From positions 1 to 64,000 of the forward strand of contig CALAEV010000041.1 of assembly GCA_937892525.1 (NCBI GenBank): a DNA stretch of 64,000 nt. The letters run 5' to 3'. The notes under the pieces are model-generated. The model saw only the letters and a list, made by a program, of their open reading frames with translations, was not told the DNA's origin and did not search any database. Origin of the DNA: an uncultured Clostridia bacterium (GTDB lineage: Bacteria > Bacillota > Clostridia > Oscillospirales > Acutalibacteraceae). Position 1 is the first letter of the stretch, and every line of letters starts with the position of its first letter. Below are positions 1 to 8,098 of this stretch, one piece after another. The translations under genes were made by a program, and so were the position numbers.

Positions 1-53
1 GCGTCAGGATTTTCAACAAGTCCTTTAACGATTGTAATAAGAAGTTCCTGCAT
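1..53 (-). CDS. khpA: KhpA KH-domain RNA-binding protein, N-terminal fragment
   Basis: Partial gene running off the left edge. Only the first 17 codons are present; they read MQELLITIVKGLVENPD, the usual N-terminus of the small KH-domain protein KhpA (YlqC). In Firmicutes KhpA pairs with KhpB to bind RNA and influences cell size and division. It follows rpsP on the same strand, the standard ffh-rpsP-khpA-rimM-trmD order, which is the main support for the call. An AGAAAGG ribosome binding site lies about 12 bases before the ATG. Everything after residue 17 is outside the window. Confidence 0.75.
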   Translation of the reverse strand, partial: MQELLITIVKGLVENPD

Positions 54-70
54 TTCTTCAAAAACCTTTC

Positions 71-316
71 TTATTTAATAACGCCGCTCTTTTTAAGAAT
101 AACCTTAACTGTATCAGTTGGCTGAGCACCGTTTTTGAGCCACTGCTCTGCTTTTTCTACGTCAATCTTGATTTCAGCAGGGTCTTTCATTGGGTTGTAA
201 GTACCAATTTCCTCAATGAATCTGCCGTCACGTGGGTAACGAGAATCTGCAACTACTACTCTGTAGAAAGGAGCTCTTTTAGCACCCATTCTGCGAAGTC
301 TCATCTTAACTGCCAT
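71..316 (-). CDS. rpsP: 30S ribosomal protein bS16
   Basis: Encodes bS16, which binds 16S rRNA in the 5' domain and is needed for 30S assembly. The 81-residue product starts [19 protein letters not shown] and carries the family's conserved [19 protein letters not shown] block, followed by the GTYNP motif. The frame is open 14 codons further upstream, but the ATG at 316 has a GGAGG site 8 bases before it and gives the normal family length, so I use that start. It lies between ffh and khpA as in other Firmicutes and is probably co-transcribed with them. Confidence 0.97.
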   Translation of the reverse strand: MAVKMRLRRMGAKRAPFYRVVVADSRYPRDGRFIEEIGTYNPMKDPAEIKIDVEKAEQWLKNGAQPTDTVKVILKKSGVIK

Positions 317-387
317 TTTTGTTTCCTCCAAAATATATAAAAATTTTATATTAAACACTGTTAGTGTTGTAATCAGTGTTTTTTAAC

Positions 388-1764
388 TTACATTGGGAAG
401 CCACCAAAGCCACCCATACCACCCATGCCGTTGCCGCCACCGGTGATGCCCATACGCTTCAATTTACGCTTCATGCTGCCTGAATTCATTTGTTTGAACA
501 TTTTCTGCATTTGACGGTACTGATTGAGAAGTCTGTTAACATCTTCAACCTGCATACCACAACCTGCTGCAATTCGGCGTTTGCGTGATGGATTGATTAT
601 ATCAGGATTTCTGCGTTCTTTAACCGTCATTGACTGAATAATTGCTCTCATTCTGTCTAACTGACGGTCATCAACGTCAACATCCTTGATTTTTTTATTG
701 ACACCTGGAAGCATTGAAAGGATATCTTTCATACTACCCATTTTTTGTACTTGTTCCATCTGGTCAAGCAAATCTTCAAGGTCAAACTTGTTTTTACGAA
801 GTTTTTCTTCAAGCTTTGCTGCTTTCTTTTCATCAAGTGCTGTTTCTGCCTTTTCGATAAGTGAAAGCACATCACCCATACCAAGAATACGAGATGCCAT
901 ACGGTCAGGGTAAAAATAGTCAAGTTCATCAAGCTTTTCACCCATACCGACAAACTTAATTGGCTTGCCTGTAACTGCTCTTGCTGAAAGGGCTGCACCA
1001 CCACGAGTGTCACCATCCATTTTAGTAAGAACAAGACCGTCAAGACCTAATTCGTCATTGAAAGTGCTTGCTACTGTAACAGCGTCCTGACCGAGCATTG
1101 CGTCAACAACAAGAAGTATTTCGTGAGGGTGAACCTCATTCTTGATGTTTTTAAGCTCGTTCATAAGCTCTGTATCAATATGCAAACGACCTGCAGTATC
1201 AATAAACACATAGTCATAGCCTTTATCTTTTGCAAGTTTAATTGCTTCTTTTGCAATTGTTACAGGATTAGTCTGTCCCATTTCAAAAACAGGAACGCCA
1301 ACCTGTTCACCTACAACCTGCAACTGCTTGATAGCAGCAGGACGATAAATGTCACAAGCTACAAGCAAAGGTCTGTGATTTTCATTTTTAAGTTTTCTCG
1401 CAATCTTTGCACAATGTGTTGTTTTACCTGAACCCTGAAGACCACACATCATAACAACCGTTGGTGGATGGCTTGCATAAGCGAGTCTTGTTTGAGTACC
1501 ACCCATAAGTTCGGTAAGCTCTTCATTTACTATTTTAATAACCATCTGTGCAGGGGTTAAGCTTTCCATAACCTGTGCACCGATAGCGCGTTCAGTTACC
1601 TTGGCTGTGAAATCCTTGGCAACTTTATAGTTAACGTCAGCTTCTAAAAGTGCAAGACGCACTTCACGCATTGCTTCTTTAACATCACTCTCTGTAAGAC
1701 TACCTTTACTTTTCAATCGTTGAAAAGCAGATTCGAGTCTATCAGACAAACCTTCAAATGCCAT
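388..1764 (-). CDS. ffh: Signal recognition particle GTPase Ffh (SRP54)
   Basis: SRP GTPase that binds signal peptides of nascent membrane and secreted proteins and docks with FtsY. The 458-residue protein has an N domain (1 to about 85), an NG GTPase domain with P-loop GLQGSGKTT at 108-116, DTAGR at 189-193 and TKMD at 247-250, and a methionine-rich M domain from about residue 300 that ends in a Gly/Met-rich tail (GGMGGFGGFPM). Length and motifs are typical. It starts 9 bases after ylxM, its usual Firmicutes partner, behind a GGAGAGG ribosome binding site, so the two are almost certainly one operon. Confidence 0.98.
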   Translation of the reverse strand: MAFEGLSDRLESAFQRLKSKGSLTESDVKEAMREVRLALLEADVNYKVAKDFTAKVTERAIGAQVMESLTPAQMVIKIVNEELTELMGGTQTRLAYASHPPTVVMMCGLQGSGKTTHCAKIARKLKNENHRPLLVACDIYRPAAIKQLQVVGEQVGVPVFEMGQTNPVTIAKEAIKLAKDKGYDYVFIDTAGRLHIDTELMNELKNIKNEVHPHEILLVVDAMLGQDAVTVASTFNDELGLDGLVLTKMDGDTRGGAALSARAVTGKPIKFVGMGEKLDELDYFYPDRMASRILGMGDVLSLIEKAETALDEKKAAKLEEKLRKNKFDLEDLLDQMEQVQKMGSMKDILSMLPGVNKKIKDVDVDDRQLDRMRAIIQSMTVKERRNPDIINPSRKRRIAAGCGMQVEDVNRLLNQYRQMQKMFKQMNSGSMKRKLKRMGITGGGNGMGGMGGFGGFPM

Positions 1765-1773
1765 GGACCTCTC

Positions 1774-2136
1774 CTATTCCGCCAAAGAAAGTGCTATTGA
1801 CTTAATCTTGACTGTAATATCGTTAATTTCACGTGAAAGACCGTGATTAAGATTATATTCGTTTATATCTTCAGCACACTTTATAATATCATCAAGCCCA
1901 GTTTGAACTTTTTCAAGTTTTTGTGAAAACTTAAGCTTTGATTCCATATCATAAAGCACAGCCTCAGCTCTTTTGATAGCGTCGCGTACACCCTGACGAG
2001 TTATACCCTCATTTTCAGCTATTTCAGAAAGTGAAAGGTCGTCATTATAGTAAAAATAAAGATAATCACGCTGTTTTGTTGTAAGTGCTTCGCCATACAA
2101 ATCAAGAAGCATGGAAATTTCAATATTATTTGCCAC
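1774..2136 (-). CDS. ylxM: YlxM family HTH protein (UPF0122)
   Basis: Small helix-turn-helix protein of about 120 residues that resembles sigma-70 region 4: TKQRDYLYFYYNDDLSLSEIA followed by GITRQGVRDAIKRAE. In many Firmicutes ylxM precedes ffh and is thought to modulate SRP components; this is family knowledge. Two GTG starts are possible, at 2145 and 2136. I chose 2136 because AGGTG lies 6 bases before it and the protein then begins MANNIEISM. A terminator hairpin upstream separates it from the lipoprotein gene. Confidence 0.9.
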   Translation of the reverse strand: MANNIEISMLLDLYGEALTTKQRDYLYFYYNDDLSLSEIAENEGITRQGVRDAIKRAEAVLYDMESKLKFSQKLEKVQTGLDDIIKCAEDINEYNLNHGLSREINDITVKIKSIALSLAE

Positions 2137-2155
2137 AACAGACACCTGCCTTTCT

Positions 2156-2201
2156 GAAAAAAATAAACGCTCTGTAAAGCGTTTTAACTTTACAGAGCGT
2201 T
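2156..2201 (-). terminator. Rho-independent terminator after the lipoprotein gene
   Basis: The perfect 14-bp arms AACGCTCTGTAAAG / CTTTACAGAGCGTT around an 8-base loop are followed on the minus strand by a run of Ts. It closes the lipoprotein transcript just before ylxM. Confidence 0.85.
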
Positions 2202-2226
2202 ATTATACTAGAATATTATTTGTTTG

Positions 2227-2688
2227 TCAAGACTTATTTGCATTTTTTGCAGCGTCTTTAATTTCTTGCCAGCTGATTGAATCCTGTTTACCACCTGTAC
2301 CATCAATTGTGATAGGTTTTCTTGTTGTTGTTTCAGTTGGTTTTGTTGTATTATCTTTATCAGCTTTTGTTGTAGTTGTTGTTGAGTTGTCTTTGTCAGC
2401 CTTTGTTGTAGATGTTGTAGAGTTGTTTTTGTCAGCTTTTGTTGTTGTTTGTGTAACAAGAGATGTTATATCATCATAAAAGCCGTCTTTATCAGTTGTA
2501 ACCGGAATTTTGTCACCATCTGTATTAGTTACAAACTCTTCACCGTCTTCATCCTTATAAACTGTGATTACTTCACCGTCTTCTACAGGAACTGTAAAGC
2601 TTACCTCATAATCATCTTTCTTGCATGCTGCAAACAACACAACAACTGCAAGCATTAAAAGTGAAACTGCTATAATTTTTTTACTCAT
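2227..2688 (-). CDS. Putative lipoprotein with 12-residue Thr/Asp/Lys repeats
   Basis: Unrecognised 153-residue exported protein. The N-terminus is a lipoprotein signal (MSKKIIAVSLLMLAVVV) with lipobox LFAAC and the lipidated Cys at 22. An acidic region rich in Asp and Glu follows, then about three tandem 12-residue units beginning KADK(D/N)N and filled with Thr (about 84-119), probably a wall-spanning linker, and a short C-terminal segment containing DSISWQEIKDAAKNANKS. It has its own terminator and AAAGGGG ribosome binding site. No enzymatic motif is visible. A surface-exposed lipoprotein is the only supported inference. Confidence 0.75.
   Translation of the reverse strand: MSKKIIAVSLLMLAVVVLFAACKKDDYEVSFTVPVEDGEVITVYKDEDGEEFVTNTDGDKIPVTTDKDGFYDDITSLVTQTTTKADKNNSTTSTTKADKDNSTTTTTKADKDNTTKPTETTTRKPITIDGTGGKQDSISWQEIKDAAKNANKS
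2332..2439 (-). repeat. 36-bp tandem repeat inside the lipoprotein gene
   Basis: About three in-frame copies of a 36-base unit encode KADKxNST followed by a Thr run. The second copy is close to the first and the third has diverged at its end. Copy number could vary between strains by slippage. Confidence 0.75.
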
Positions 2689-2763
2689 TATGTAAATCCC
2701 CTTTCGGACTCTTTATTTAATTTATCTTATATTACCATATTCTTTTGATTTTTGCAATACATT

Positions 2764-5154
2764 TTATTTTAATTCTGCTATGGTAACTCCTTCCTCACCC
2801 TCACCGAATGTTCCTACACGGAAAGTACGGATATTAGGATGTTTACGGAGATACACGTGAATACCTTTTCGCAATGCGCCTGTGCCTTTACCATGAATTA
2901 TAGTTATTTGATTAAGGCCTGTACGAAGAACACCATCAATAAACTTATCAAGGTCAAGCATTGCTTCTTCAACAGTAGTGCCACGCAAATCGATACTTGA
3001 ATTTGATGATGCTGTTGCATTAGAAGAGCCTGTATGAACTGTGCGCATACCACCTGTTTGTTTTTTAGATTGTTTTTTGCCACCAATAAGACGCAAATCA
3101 GAAATATCGGCTTTCATTTTAATCATACCAGACTGAACTTGCACAGTATTTTTCTTTTCGTCAACAGAAATCACTTCTGCCTCACTGCCTAAAGTCTTAA
3201 CGAATACTCTGTCGCCTGTCTTTAATGGTCGTGGGAGTATATATTCACCGTCATCATTTTCAAGCAAGCTTTGTGAGATTTCGTCCATTTTATCAAGCTG
3301 ACGTCCCATCGCCTGTTTTGCTTTTCGTGCAATTTCCTGATGATTTTTCTGCTTTGCAAGTTCTTTTTTCAGTTGCTCAATTTCAAGAAGAAGCGAGTTG
3401 CCTGCTCTACGAGCGTTTTCAACTATTCTTTCGGCGTCTCGTTTTGCTTTTTCGATTTCTTTTTCACTTTGTTCTTTTGCCTTTTGAAGTGTTTGTTCCG
3501 CTTTTTCTTTTTGACGAAGAATATTCATTTTTTCTTCTTCAAGCTTTTCTTTGTCATCTTCTAAAGCTTTTCGTGCAGTTTCAAGAGTGTCAACTGCATC
3601 TTCAAAACGAGTGTTTTCTTCTGAAATAAGGGCTTTTGCAAAATCTGTGATTTCTTCACTTATACCTAAACGGCCAGCAATAGCAAGAGCATTTGAACGT
3701 CCTGGCATACCAATTAAAAGACGATAAGTAGGCTTTAATGATGCTACATCAAACTCACAGCAACCATTTTCTACACGGTTGGTTTTTAGAGCGTATTCTT
3801 TAAGCTCTGAATAGTGAGTAGTTGATGCGATTTTTGCACCTTTTTGACGAAGATTTTCAAGAATTGAAACTGCCAGAGCTGCACCCTCTACAGGGTCTGT
3901 GCCTGCACCAAGTTCATCTATTAATACAAGACTTTGATTATTGGCTGTTTTTAAAATCTCAACTATTGTTGTCATATGAGATGAGAACGTTGAAAGAGAT
4001 TGCTCTATACTTTGTTCGTCACCAATATCGGCAAGCACATTTTTAAAAACTGAAACTCTGCTGTTATCGGTTACAGGAAGCATAAGTCCACACTCTGCCA
4101 TAAGTGTTAAAAGACCGATTGTTTTAATTGAAACTGTTTTACCACCAGTATTTGCACCTGTGATTACGAGAGAATCAAAATCAATGCCAAGTGAAATATC
4201 AACAGGCACAACTTTTTTAGGGTCAATAAGAGGATGTCTTGCTTTTTTTAGTAAGATTTCACCATCGTTATTAAGGATTGGTCGGCTTGCTTTCATTTTA
4301 TAAGCAAGATGTGCTTTTGCAAAATGCAAATCGAGAAGTGTAGCACTATCAAAACTGATTTTGATTGTATCTTGAAACTCCCCTGCCATTTGCGATAATT
4401 CTGCAAGAATTCTTTCGATTTCGTCCTGCTCGCGACTTTCTAATACTTTGATTTCGTTATTTGCTTCAACTACTGCAGCAGGCTCAATAAATACAGTTGC
4501 ACCACTACCAGAAGTGTCGTGTACCATACCTGCAACTTCGCCACGATTTTCAGCTTTAACAGGAACTACAAATCTGCCATTACGCTGTGTAATAATGCCG
4601 TCACGAAGGATTTTTGAATAGTGAGACGAGTGAATCATACTATCAAGTTGCTCACGAATTTTATTTTCAAAATGACGCTTTTTGCGACGAATTTCTTTAA
4701 GTTCAGGAGAAGCATTATCACTGATTTCGGTTTCGCTTATAATTGCATTTGTGATTTTCTCTTCAAGATATTTATTAGGATAAAGAGAGTTAAATAAATC
4801 GTCTAATGCAGTTTCCATACCTGCACATTTTTCGTGCCAAGTGCAGATACCACGAATAATTTTTAGAGTAGTTGCGATTTTAAGAAGTTCACCTGCTGAA
4901 AGTGAGCCACCTGCATTTGCACGACTTAAAGCGTTATTTACATTCTGCAATCCACCGAAAGATGGTGCTCCAAATTTGGCAATAAGAATATAAGCTGCTT
5001 CGGTTTTATCGAGCAGTTCTAACACCTCAAAATAATCAGTTTGTGGTTTGATTTCAAGTGCCATTTCTTTTGCATCTGCAGAAGATGCCGTATCACTGAG
5101 CATTTTGAGAATTTTATCTAGTTCAAGTGAAATATAATGTTTATTAGCATTCAT
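2764..5154 (-). CDS. mutS2: MutS2 ATPase/nuclease (ribosome rescue and recombination suppressor)
   Basis: MutS-like ATPase of 796 residues. It lacks the mismatch-recognition domain and begins with the core/clamp region. It carries the ABC-type Walker A GANTGGKT at 333-340, the signature stretch LSTFSSHMT and Walker B LVLIDELGAGTDP. A long charged coiled coil (about 520-620) follows, then a KOW-like segment and a C-terminal Smr domain (about 718-796) with IDLRG and the HGKGTGALR nuclease motif. Bacterial MutS2 acts in recombination control and, in Bacillus, senses collided ribosomes (RqcU). It starts after an AAAGGG site. A large inverted repeat separates it from recO upstream. Confidence 0.97.
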   Translation of the reverse strand: MNANKHYISLELDKILKMLSDTASSADAKEMALEIKPQTDYFEVLELLDKTEAAYILIAKFGAPSFGGLQNVNNALSRANAGGSLSAGELLKIATTLKIIRGICTWHEKCAGMETALDDLFNSLYPNKYLEEKITNAIISETEISDNASPELKEIRRKKRHFENKIREQLDSMIHSSHYSKILRDGIITQRNGRFVVPVKAENRGEVAGMVHDTSGSGATVFIEPAAVVEANNEIKVLESREQDEIERILAELSQMAGEFQDTIKISFDSATLLDLHFAKAHLAYKMKASRPILNNDGEILLKKARHPLIDPKKVVPVDISLGIDFDSLVITGANTGGKTVSIKTIGLLTLMAECGLMLPVTDNSRVSVFKNVLADIGDEQSIEQSLSTFSSHMTTIVEILKTANNQSLVLIDELGAGTDPVEGAALAVSILENLRQKGAKIASTTHYSELKEYALKTNRVENGCCEFDVASLKPTYRLLIGMPGRSNALAIAGRLGISEEITDFAKALISEENTRFEDAVDTLETARKALEDDKEKLEEEKMNILRQKEKAEQTLQKAKEQSEKEIEKAKRDAERIVENARRAGNSLLLEIEQLKKELAKQKNHQEIARKAKQAMGRQLDKMDEISQSLLENDDGEYILPRPLKTGDRVFVKTLGSEAEVISVDEKKNTVQVQSGMIKMKADISDLRLIGGKKQSKKQTGGMRTVHTGSSNATASSNSSIDLRGTTVEEAMLDLDKFIDGVLRTGLNQITIIHGKGTGALRKGIHVYLRKHPNIRTFRVGTFGEGEEGVTIAELK

Positions 5155-5194
5155 AAATAATGCCCTTTCTTTTTTGTGATTAAATCACATCATA

Positions 5195-5300
5195 AGTTTG
5201 AAAGAAAATCGTTCACAGTGCTGTTTTGAAGTGAGCGGTGCTGTACTTTTGTGTACCGCCCCGAACGAAAAATAGTACTGTGGGCGATTTTACTCAAACT
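5195..5300. repeat. 106-bp nested imperfect inverted repeat between recO and mutS2
   Basis: The outer arms AGTTTGA / TCAAACT, then AAAATCG / CGATTTT, then CACAGT / ACTGTG, and an inner GCGGT...GTAC / GTAC...CGC pair all converge on a TTTT loop near 5247-5250. The whole interval can fold as one long interrupted stem. It overlaps the last codon of recO. On the minus strand the second arm ends in TTTTCTTT, so it could terminate the recO transcript, but it is much larger than the other terminators here. Confidence 0.6.
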
Positions 5301-6037
5301 CTTGTTATTTCTTTATAGAATTCTAATGTTTTGAAGTTTCTTTGTAATTTAGATAATAGATATTTTTCTGTTATGTAGGTTAAATCTTCAAGTGCATAAT
5401 CTTCCATTTTAAAAGAGTAAATCTTTTCAAAATCCGAAAATGCAATATGGCGAAGACCTTTTATAAGACCGATTTCAAGTGGGAAAAGCATTTGATTTGA
5501 TACACAGTTTTCACAATAGAGAAGTCCATCTTCAACATCAAAATACATAGTATTTGTTTCGTATTCGCCACAACGGTCACAAGCAATAAGATTTGGCATA
5601 AAACCTGCAATACACATAAGCCTAAGTTCCGTAATCGCTTTAACCTGTTCAATAGGCAACTTATCTTTTGCAAGAAAGTGCAAAGAGTTGAGAATAAGTC
5701 TTAAATATTCTTCTGCCGATTCTTCTTCCTGAACTAAAGATATTATTAGTTCACCAAAATATTGTGCTAGCGAAAGCTTTGCAAGGTCATCACGAAGTTC
5801 AAAAAACAACTCTATTGGCTCAGCTTCATCAATTATGTAACTATCTTTAGTTTTATATAAAGATAGTTTTGAATAACAGAACATTCCAGTTGCACTATTT
5901 TTACGATTTTTGAAGGATTTTGCACCACGGACAAATGCTCGTACAAGCCCATTATGGCGTGTGAGCACCGTAACGAGCTTGTCTTTTTCACCAATATTCT
6001 GTTCCTTGAGTATTATTCCGTCCGTATTCGTCCTCAT
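5294..6037 (-). CDS. recO: DNA repair protein RecO
   Basis: RecO loads RecA on SSB-coated DNA together with RecR in recombinational repair. The product has an N-terminal OB-fold (TDGIILKEQNIGEKDKLVTV, then RGAKSFKNRK), a helical middle, and a four-Cys zinc site CDRCG...CENC at roughly 145-172. An upstream in-frame ATG at 6055 has no clear ribosome binding site. The ATG at 6037 has GGAG 9 bases before it, so I use that start (about 247 residues). The 5' end overlaps the yqzL-like gene, suggesting translational coupling; era lies further upstream in the same run. Confidence 0.95.
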   Translation of the reverse strand: MRTNTDGIILKEQNIGEKDKLVTVLTRHNGLVRAFVRGAKSFKNRKNSATGMFCYSKLSLYKTKDSYIIDEAEPIELFFELRDDLAKLSLAQYFGELIISLVQEEESAEEYLRLILNSLHFLAKDKLPIEQVKAITELRLMCIAGFMPNLIACDRCGEYETNTMYFDVEDGLLYCENCVSNQMLFPLEIGLIKGLRHIAFSDFEKIYSFKMEDYALEDLTYITEKYLLSKLQRNFKTLEFYKEITRV

Positions 6038-6155
6038 AGTACAGTTCTCCGTCATATAGAGGTTTCTTTTTATTCGTCAATGATTTTTTATACATTAAAT
6101 AATCTTCAACACTACCTGTTTCGGTAAATCGACTCCAGATTGACATACTGTCCAT
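5988..6155 (-). CDS. yqzL: YqzL-like small protein between era and recO
   Basis: Short reading frame of 55 codons starting MDSMSIWSRFTETGSVEDYL and ending with a TGA at 5988-5990. It has an AGGTGA ribosome binding site 5 bases before the ATG. The N-terminus (aromatic residue, F, TG, then E/D-Y-L) resembles the YqzL family, and the position between era and recO is exactly that of yqzL in Bacillus. It overlaps the start of recO by about 50 bases in another frame. The family's function is unknown. The call rests on position, the ribosome binding site and a short sequence resemblance. Confidence 0.72.
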   Translation of the reverse strand: MDSMSIWSRFTETGSVEDYLMYKKSLTNKKKPLYDGELYYEDEYGRNNTQGTEYW

Positions 6156-6222
6156 TCAAATCACCTGCCAATAATAATTTGGCTTAAGGGACTTGAAATA
6201 TGAATGGTAAATTTTTATTTTT

Positions 6223-7116
6223 TTAATCAAGACCGAAATTGTGAATAAGACCTTCTCGATTACGCCAGCCCTCTTTGACTTTTACCCAACATTGAAGGTT
6301 GATTTTGCAATCGAAAAAGTTTTCCATATCCTGACGAGCATATGTTGAAATCTTTTTAAGCATTGCTCCACCCTTACCTATGATAATGCCTTTGTGACTA
6401 TCACGCTCACAGTAAATGGTTGCTTCAACATCCATAATACCATCACTGCGTTCACGCATTTTTTCAATGCTAACTGCAGTACCGTGTGGAATTTCTTTGT
6501 CGAGAAGTCTTAACATTTTTTCACGGATAATCTCACCTGCCAATACTCTTTCAGGCTGGTCCGTAAGAGTGTCATCAGGGAAAAAGTGTTCTGATTCAAA
6601 GCTTAATTTTTTAAGCTCATCTAAAAGTTCGTTTATACCTTTGCCTGTTTGTGCAGATACTGGGACAATCGCATCAAAATTATAATGTTCTGTCATTTCG
6701 GCAATTCTTAAGGCAAGTTTTTCTTTATCTTTTATTGTATCAATTTTATTGATTGCAAGAATTGCAGGGTTTTTGCCTTTTTTAATTTTTTCCAGCAGTT
6801 CAAGTTCTGCTTCTTTAAGTTCACCTTCAGGCTCCACCACCAAAAGGCAAGCATCAACGCCATCAATACTATCGCTTACTGCTTTAACCATTTTTTCACC
6901 GAGTTTTGTTTTTGGCTTATGAAAACCAGGTGTATCAGTAAACACTAACTGAATGTTATCGTCAGTTGTAAGCACACCCATAATACGAGTGCGTGTTGTT
7001 TGTGGCTTTGATGATACTATTGCGATTTTGGTTCCTAAAAGTTTATTAAGGATTGAAGATTTGCCCACATTGGCTTTACCTACAATTGCTATAAAAGCTG
7101 TTTTTGGTGTATTCAT
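6223..7116 (-). CDS. era: Ribosome-assembly GTPase Era
   Basis: Era binds the 3' end of 16S rRNA and couples 30S maturation to the cell cycle. The 297-residue protein has P-loop GKANVGKSS (about 13-21), a switch region with TTRTRIMG, DTPGFHKPK, the NKID specificity motif, and a C-terminal KH domain including GIIIGKGGAMLKKI. Length is standard. The ATG overlaps the dgkA stop (TAATG), so the pair is translationally coupled. Confidence 0.98.
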   Translation of the reverse strand: MNTPKTAFIAIVGKANVGKSSILNKLLGTKIAIVSSKPQTTRTRIMGVLTTDDNIQLVFTDTPGFHKPKTKLGEKMVKAVSDSIDGVDACLLVVEPEGELKEAELELLEKIKKGKNPAILAINKIDTIKDKEKLALRIAEMTEHYNFDAIVPVSAQTGKGINELLDELKKLSFESEHFFPDDTLTDQPERVLAGEIIREKMLRLLDKEIPHGTAVSIEKMRERSDGIMDVEATIYCERDSHKGIIIGKGGAMLKKISTYARQDMENFFDCKINLQCWVKVKEGWRNREGLIHNFGLD

Positions 7117-7589
7117 TAGTTACCCTTTCTTTTTGGAAGTCCCTTAAAAATAAATATACTGAAAACTACTACTGAAATTAAAAATAAAACTATTGCTAAC
7201 GGATTTTCAATAAAATAAACAAAAAGCAAACTGAATGCTTTTGGCTGATACATTATTGCAACACCACAAAGTACTGCGAATATTGTAAACACAAGTACTG
7301 CACCTGCACCACAATCTTTTGCGATTTTGCTAAGAGGTGTATGCTTGTCCCCTTGCAAGTCAACTGCTGCCTCTATTGCAGTATTAATAAGCTCGGCACC
7401 GATGACAAGAGCGTTTGCTATAAAGATTATTGCAAGTTCTGTTCTTGTGATTTCAAAAAAATCAAAGGCAAACAAGAAAAAGTACATATAAATCATACAT
7501 ACTATATGTATTCGCATATTTCGTTCTTTTTTTATTGCTGTAAAGATACCCTGAAAAGCATAGCCAAAACTTTTAATAAGTTCTTTCAT
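7116..7589 (-). CDS. dgkA: Diacylglycerol/undecaprenol kinase family protein with extra C-terminal membrane helix
   Basis: Small integral membrane kinase of the DgkA family. In Gram-positive bacteria the usual substrate is undecaprenol, recycled into the lipid carrier for wall synthesis. Visible motifs are NMRIHIV, ELINTAIEAAVDL (about 66-78) and AKDCGAGAVLV. At 157 residues it is somewhat longer than common members; the excess is an extra hydrophobic helix (about 123-148) and a basic tail. Lies between ybeY and era, as in Bacillus. Confidence 0.9.
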   Translation of the reverse strand: MKELIKSFGYAFQGIFTAIKKERNMRIHIVCMIYMYFFLFAFDFFEITRTELAIIFIANALVIGAELINTAIEAAVDLQGDKHTPLSKIAKDCGAGAVLVFTIFAVLCGVAIMYQPKAFSLLFVYFIENPLAIVLFLISVVVFSIFIFKGLPKRKGN

Positions 7590-7591
7590 AA

Positions 7592-8098
7592 TTATTCACC
7601 ATCGAAGTAGTAGCTACCATTACGTTTGAGTCCGATACGAGTTAAAACTGTTTCTTCTTTTTCACGCATTTTTACCATTTCAAGACCTCCGTCTTCATGG
7701 TCGTAGCCTAAAAGATGAAGAAGTGAATGTACCGTTAAAAATCCGATTTCACGCTGTAATGTATGGCCATATTTTTCTGCTTGGTCGTAAGCGTGTTCAA
7801 TAGAAATAATAATATCACCAAGTACTTTTGCACCTGTATCATGATTTATTGGGAAGTCACCATTTTCACCCATTGGGAATGAAAGTACATCTGTGCTTTT
7901 ATCAATATTTCTATGCTTTTTATTAAGCTCGTGAATTGTTTCGTCATCAACAAAAGTTACGCTGATTTCTGCTGACTCGTTGAACCCCTCGTTAAGAAGA
8001 ACTGCTTTGCAACAACGACGCACAAGCATTCTAACACCTGTTGGGATTTTCATTACATTCTGTTGATTATCAATAATTACTCGCATTTTCTCGTTCAT
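7592..8098 (-). CDS. ybeY: Endoribonuclease YbeY
   Basis: Metal-dependent single-strand endoribonuclease for 16S rRNA 3' maturation and 70S quality control. The 168-residue protein shows STDVLSFPMG and the zinc-binding motif HSLLHLLGYDHE (about 128-139), with three histidines spaced as in the family. The start overlaps the phoH stop by 4 bases, so it is translated with phoH, its usual partner. In Bacillus yqfF lies between them; here it does not. Confidence 0.97.
   Translation of the reverse strand: MNEKMRVIIDNQQNVMKIPTGVRMLVRRCCKAVLLNEGFNESAEISVTFVDDETIHELNKKHRNIDKSTDVLSFPMGENGDFPINHDTGAKVLGDIIISIEHAYDQAEKYGHTLQREIGFLTVHSLLHLLGYDHEDGGLEMVKMREKEETVLTRIGLKRNGSYYFDGE

Noticed and set aside
5175..5189. 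TGTGATT-A-AATCACA palindrome upstream of mutS2, like a CRP/FNR site
   Set aside because: Half-site spacing is 5, not 6, and no promoter is aligned with it; I list no regulator site.
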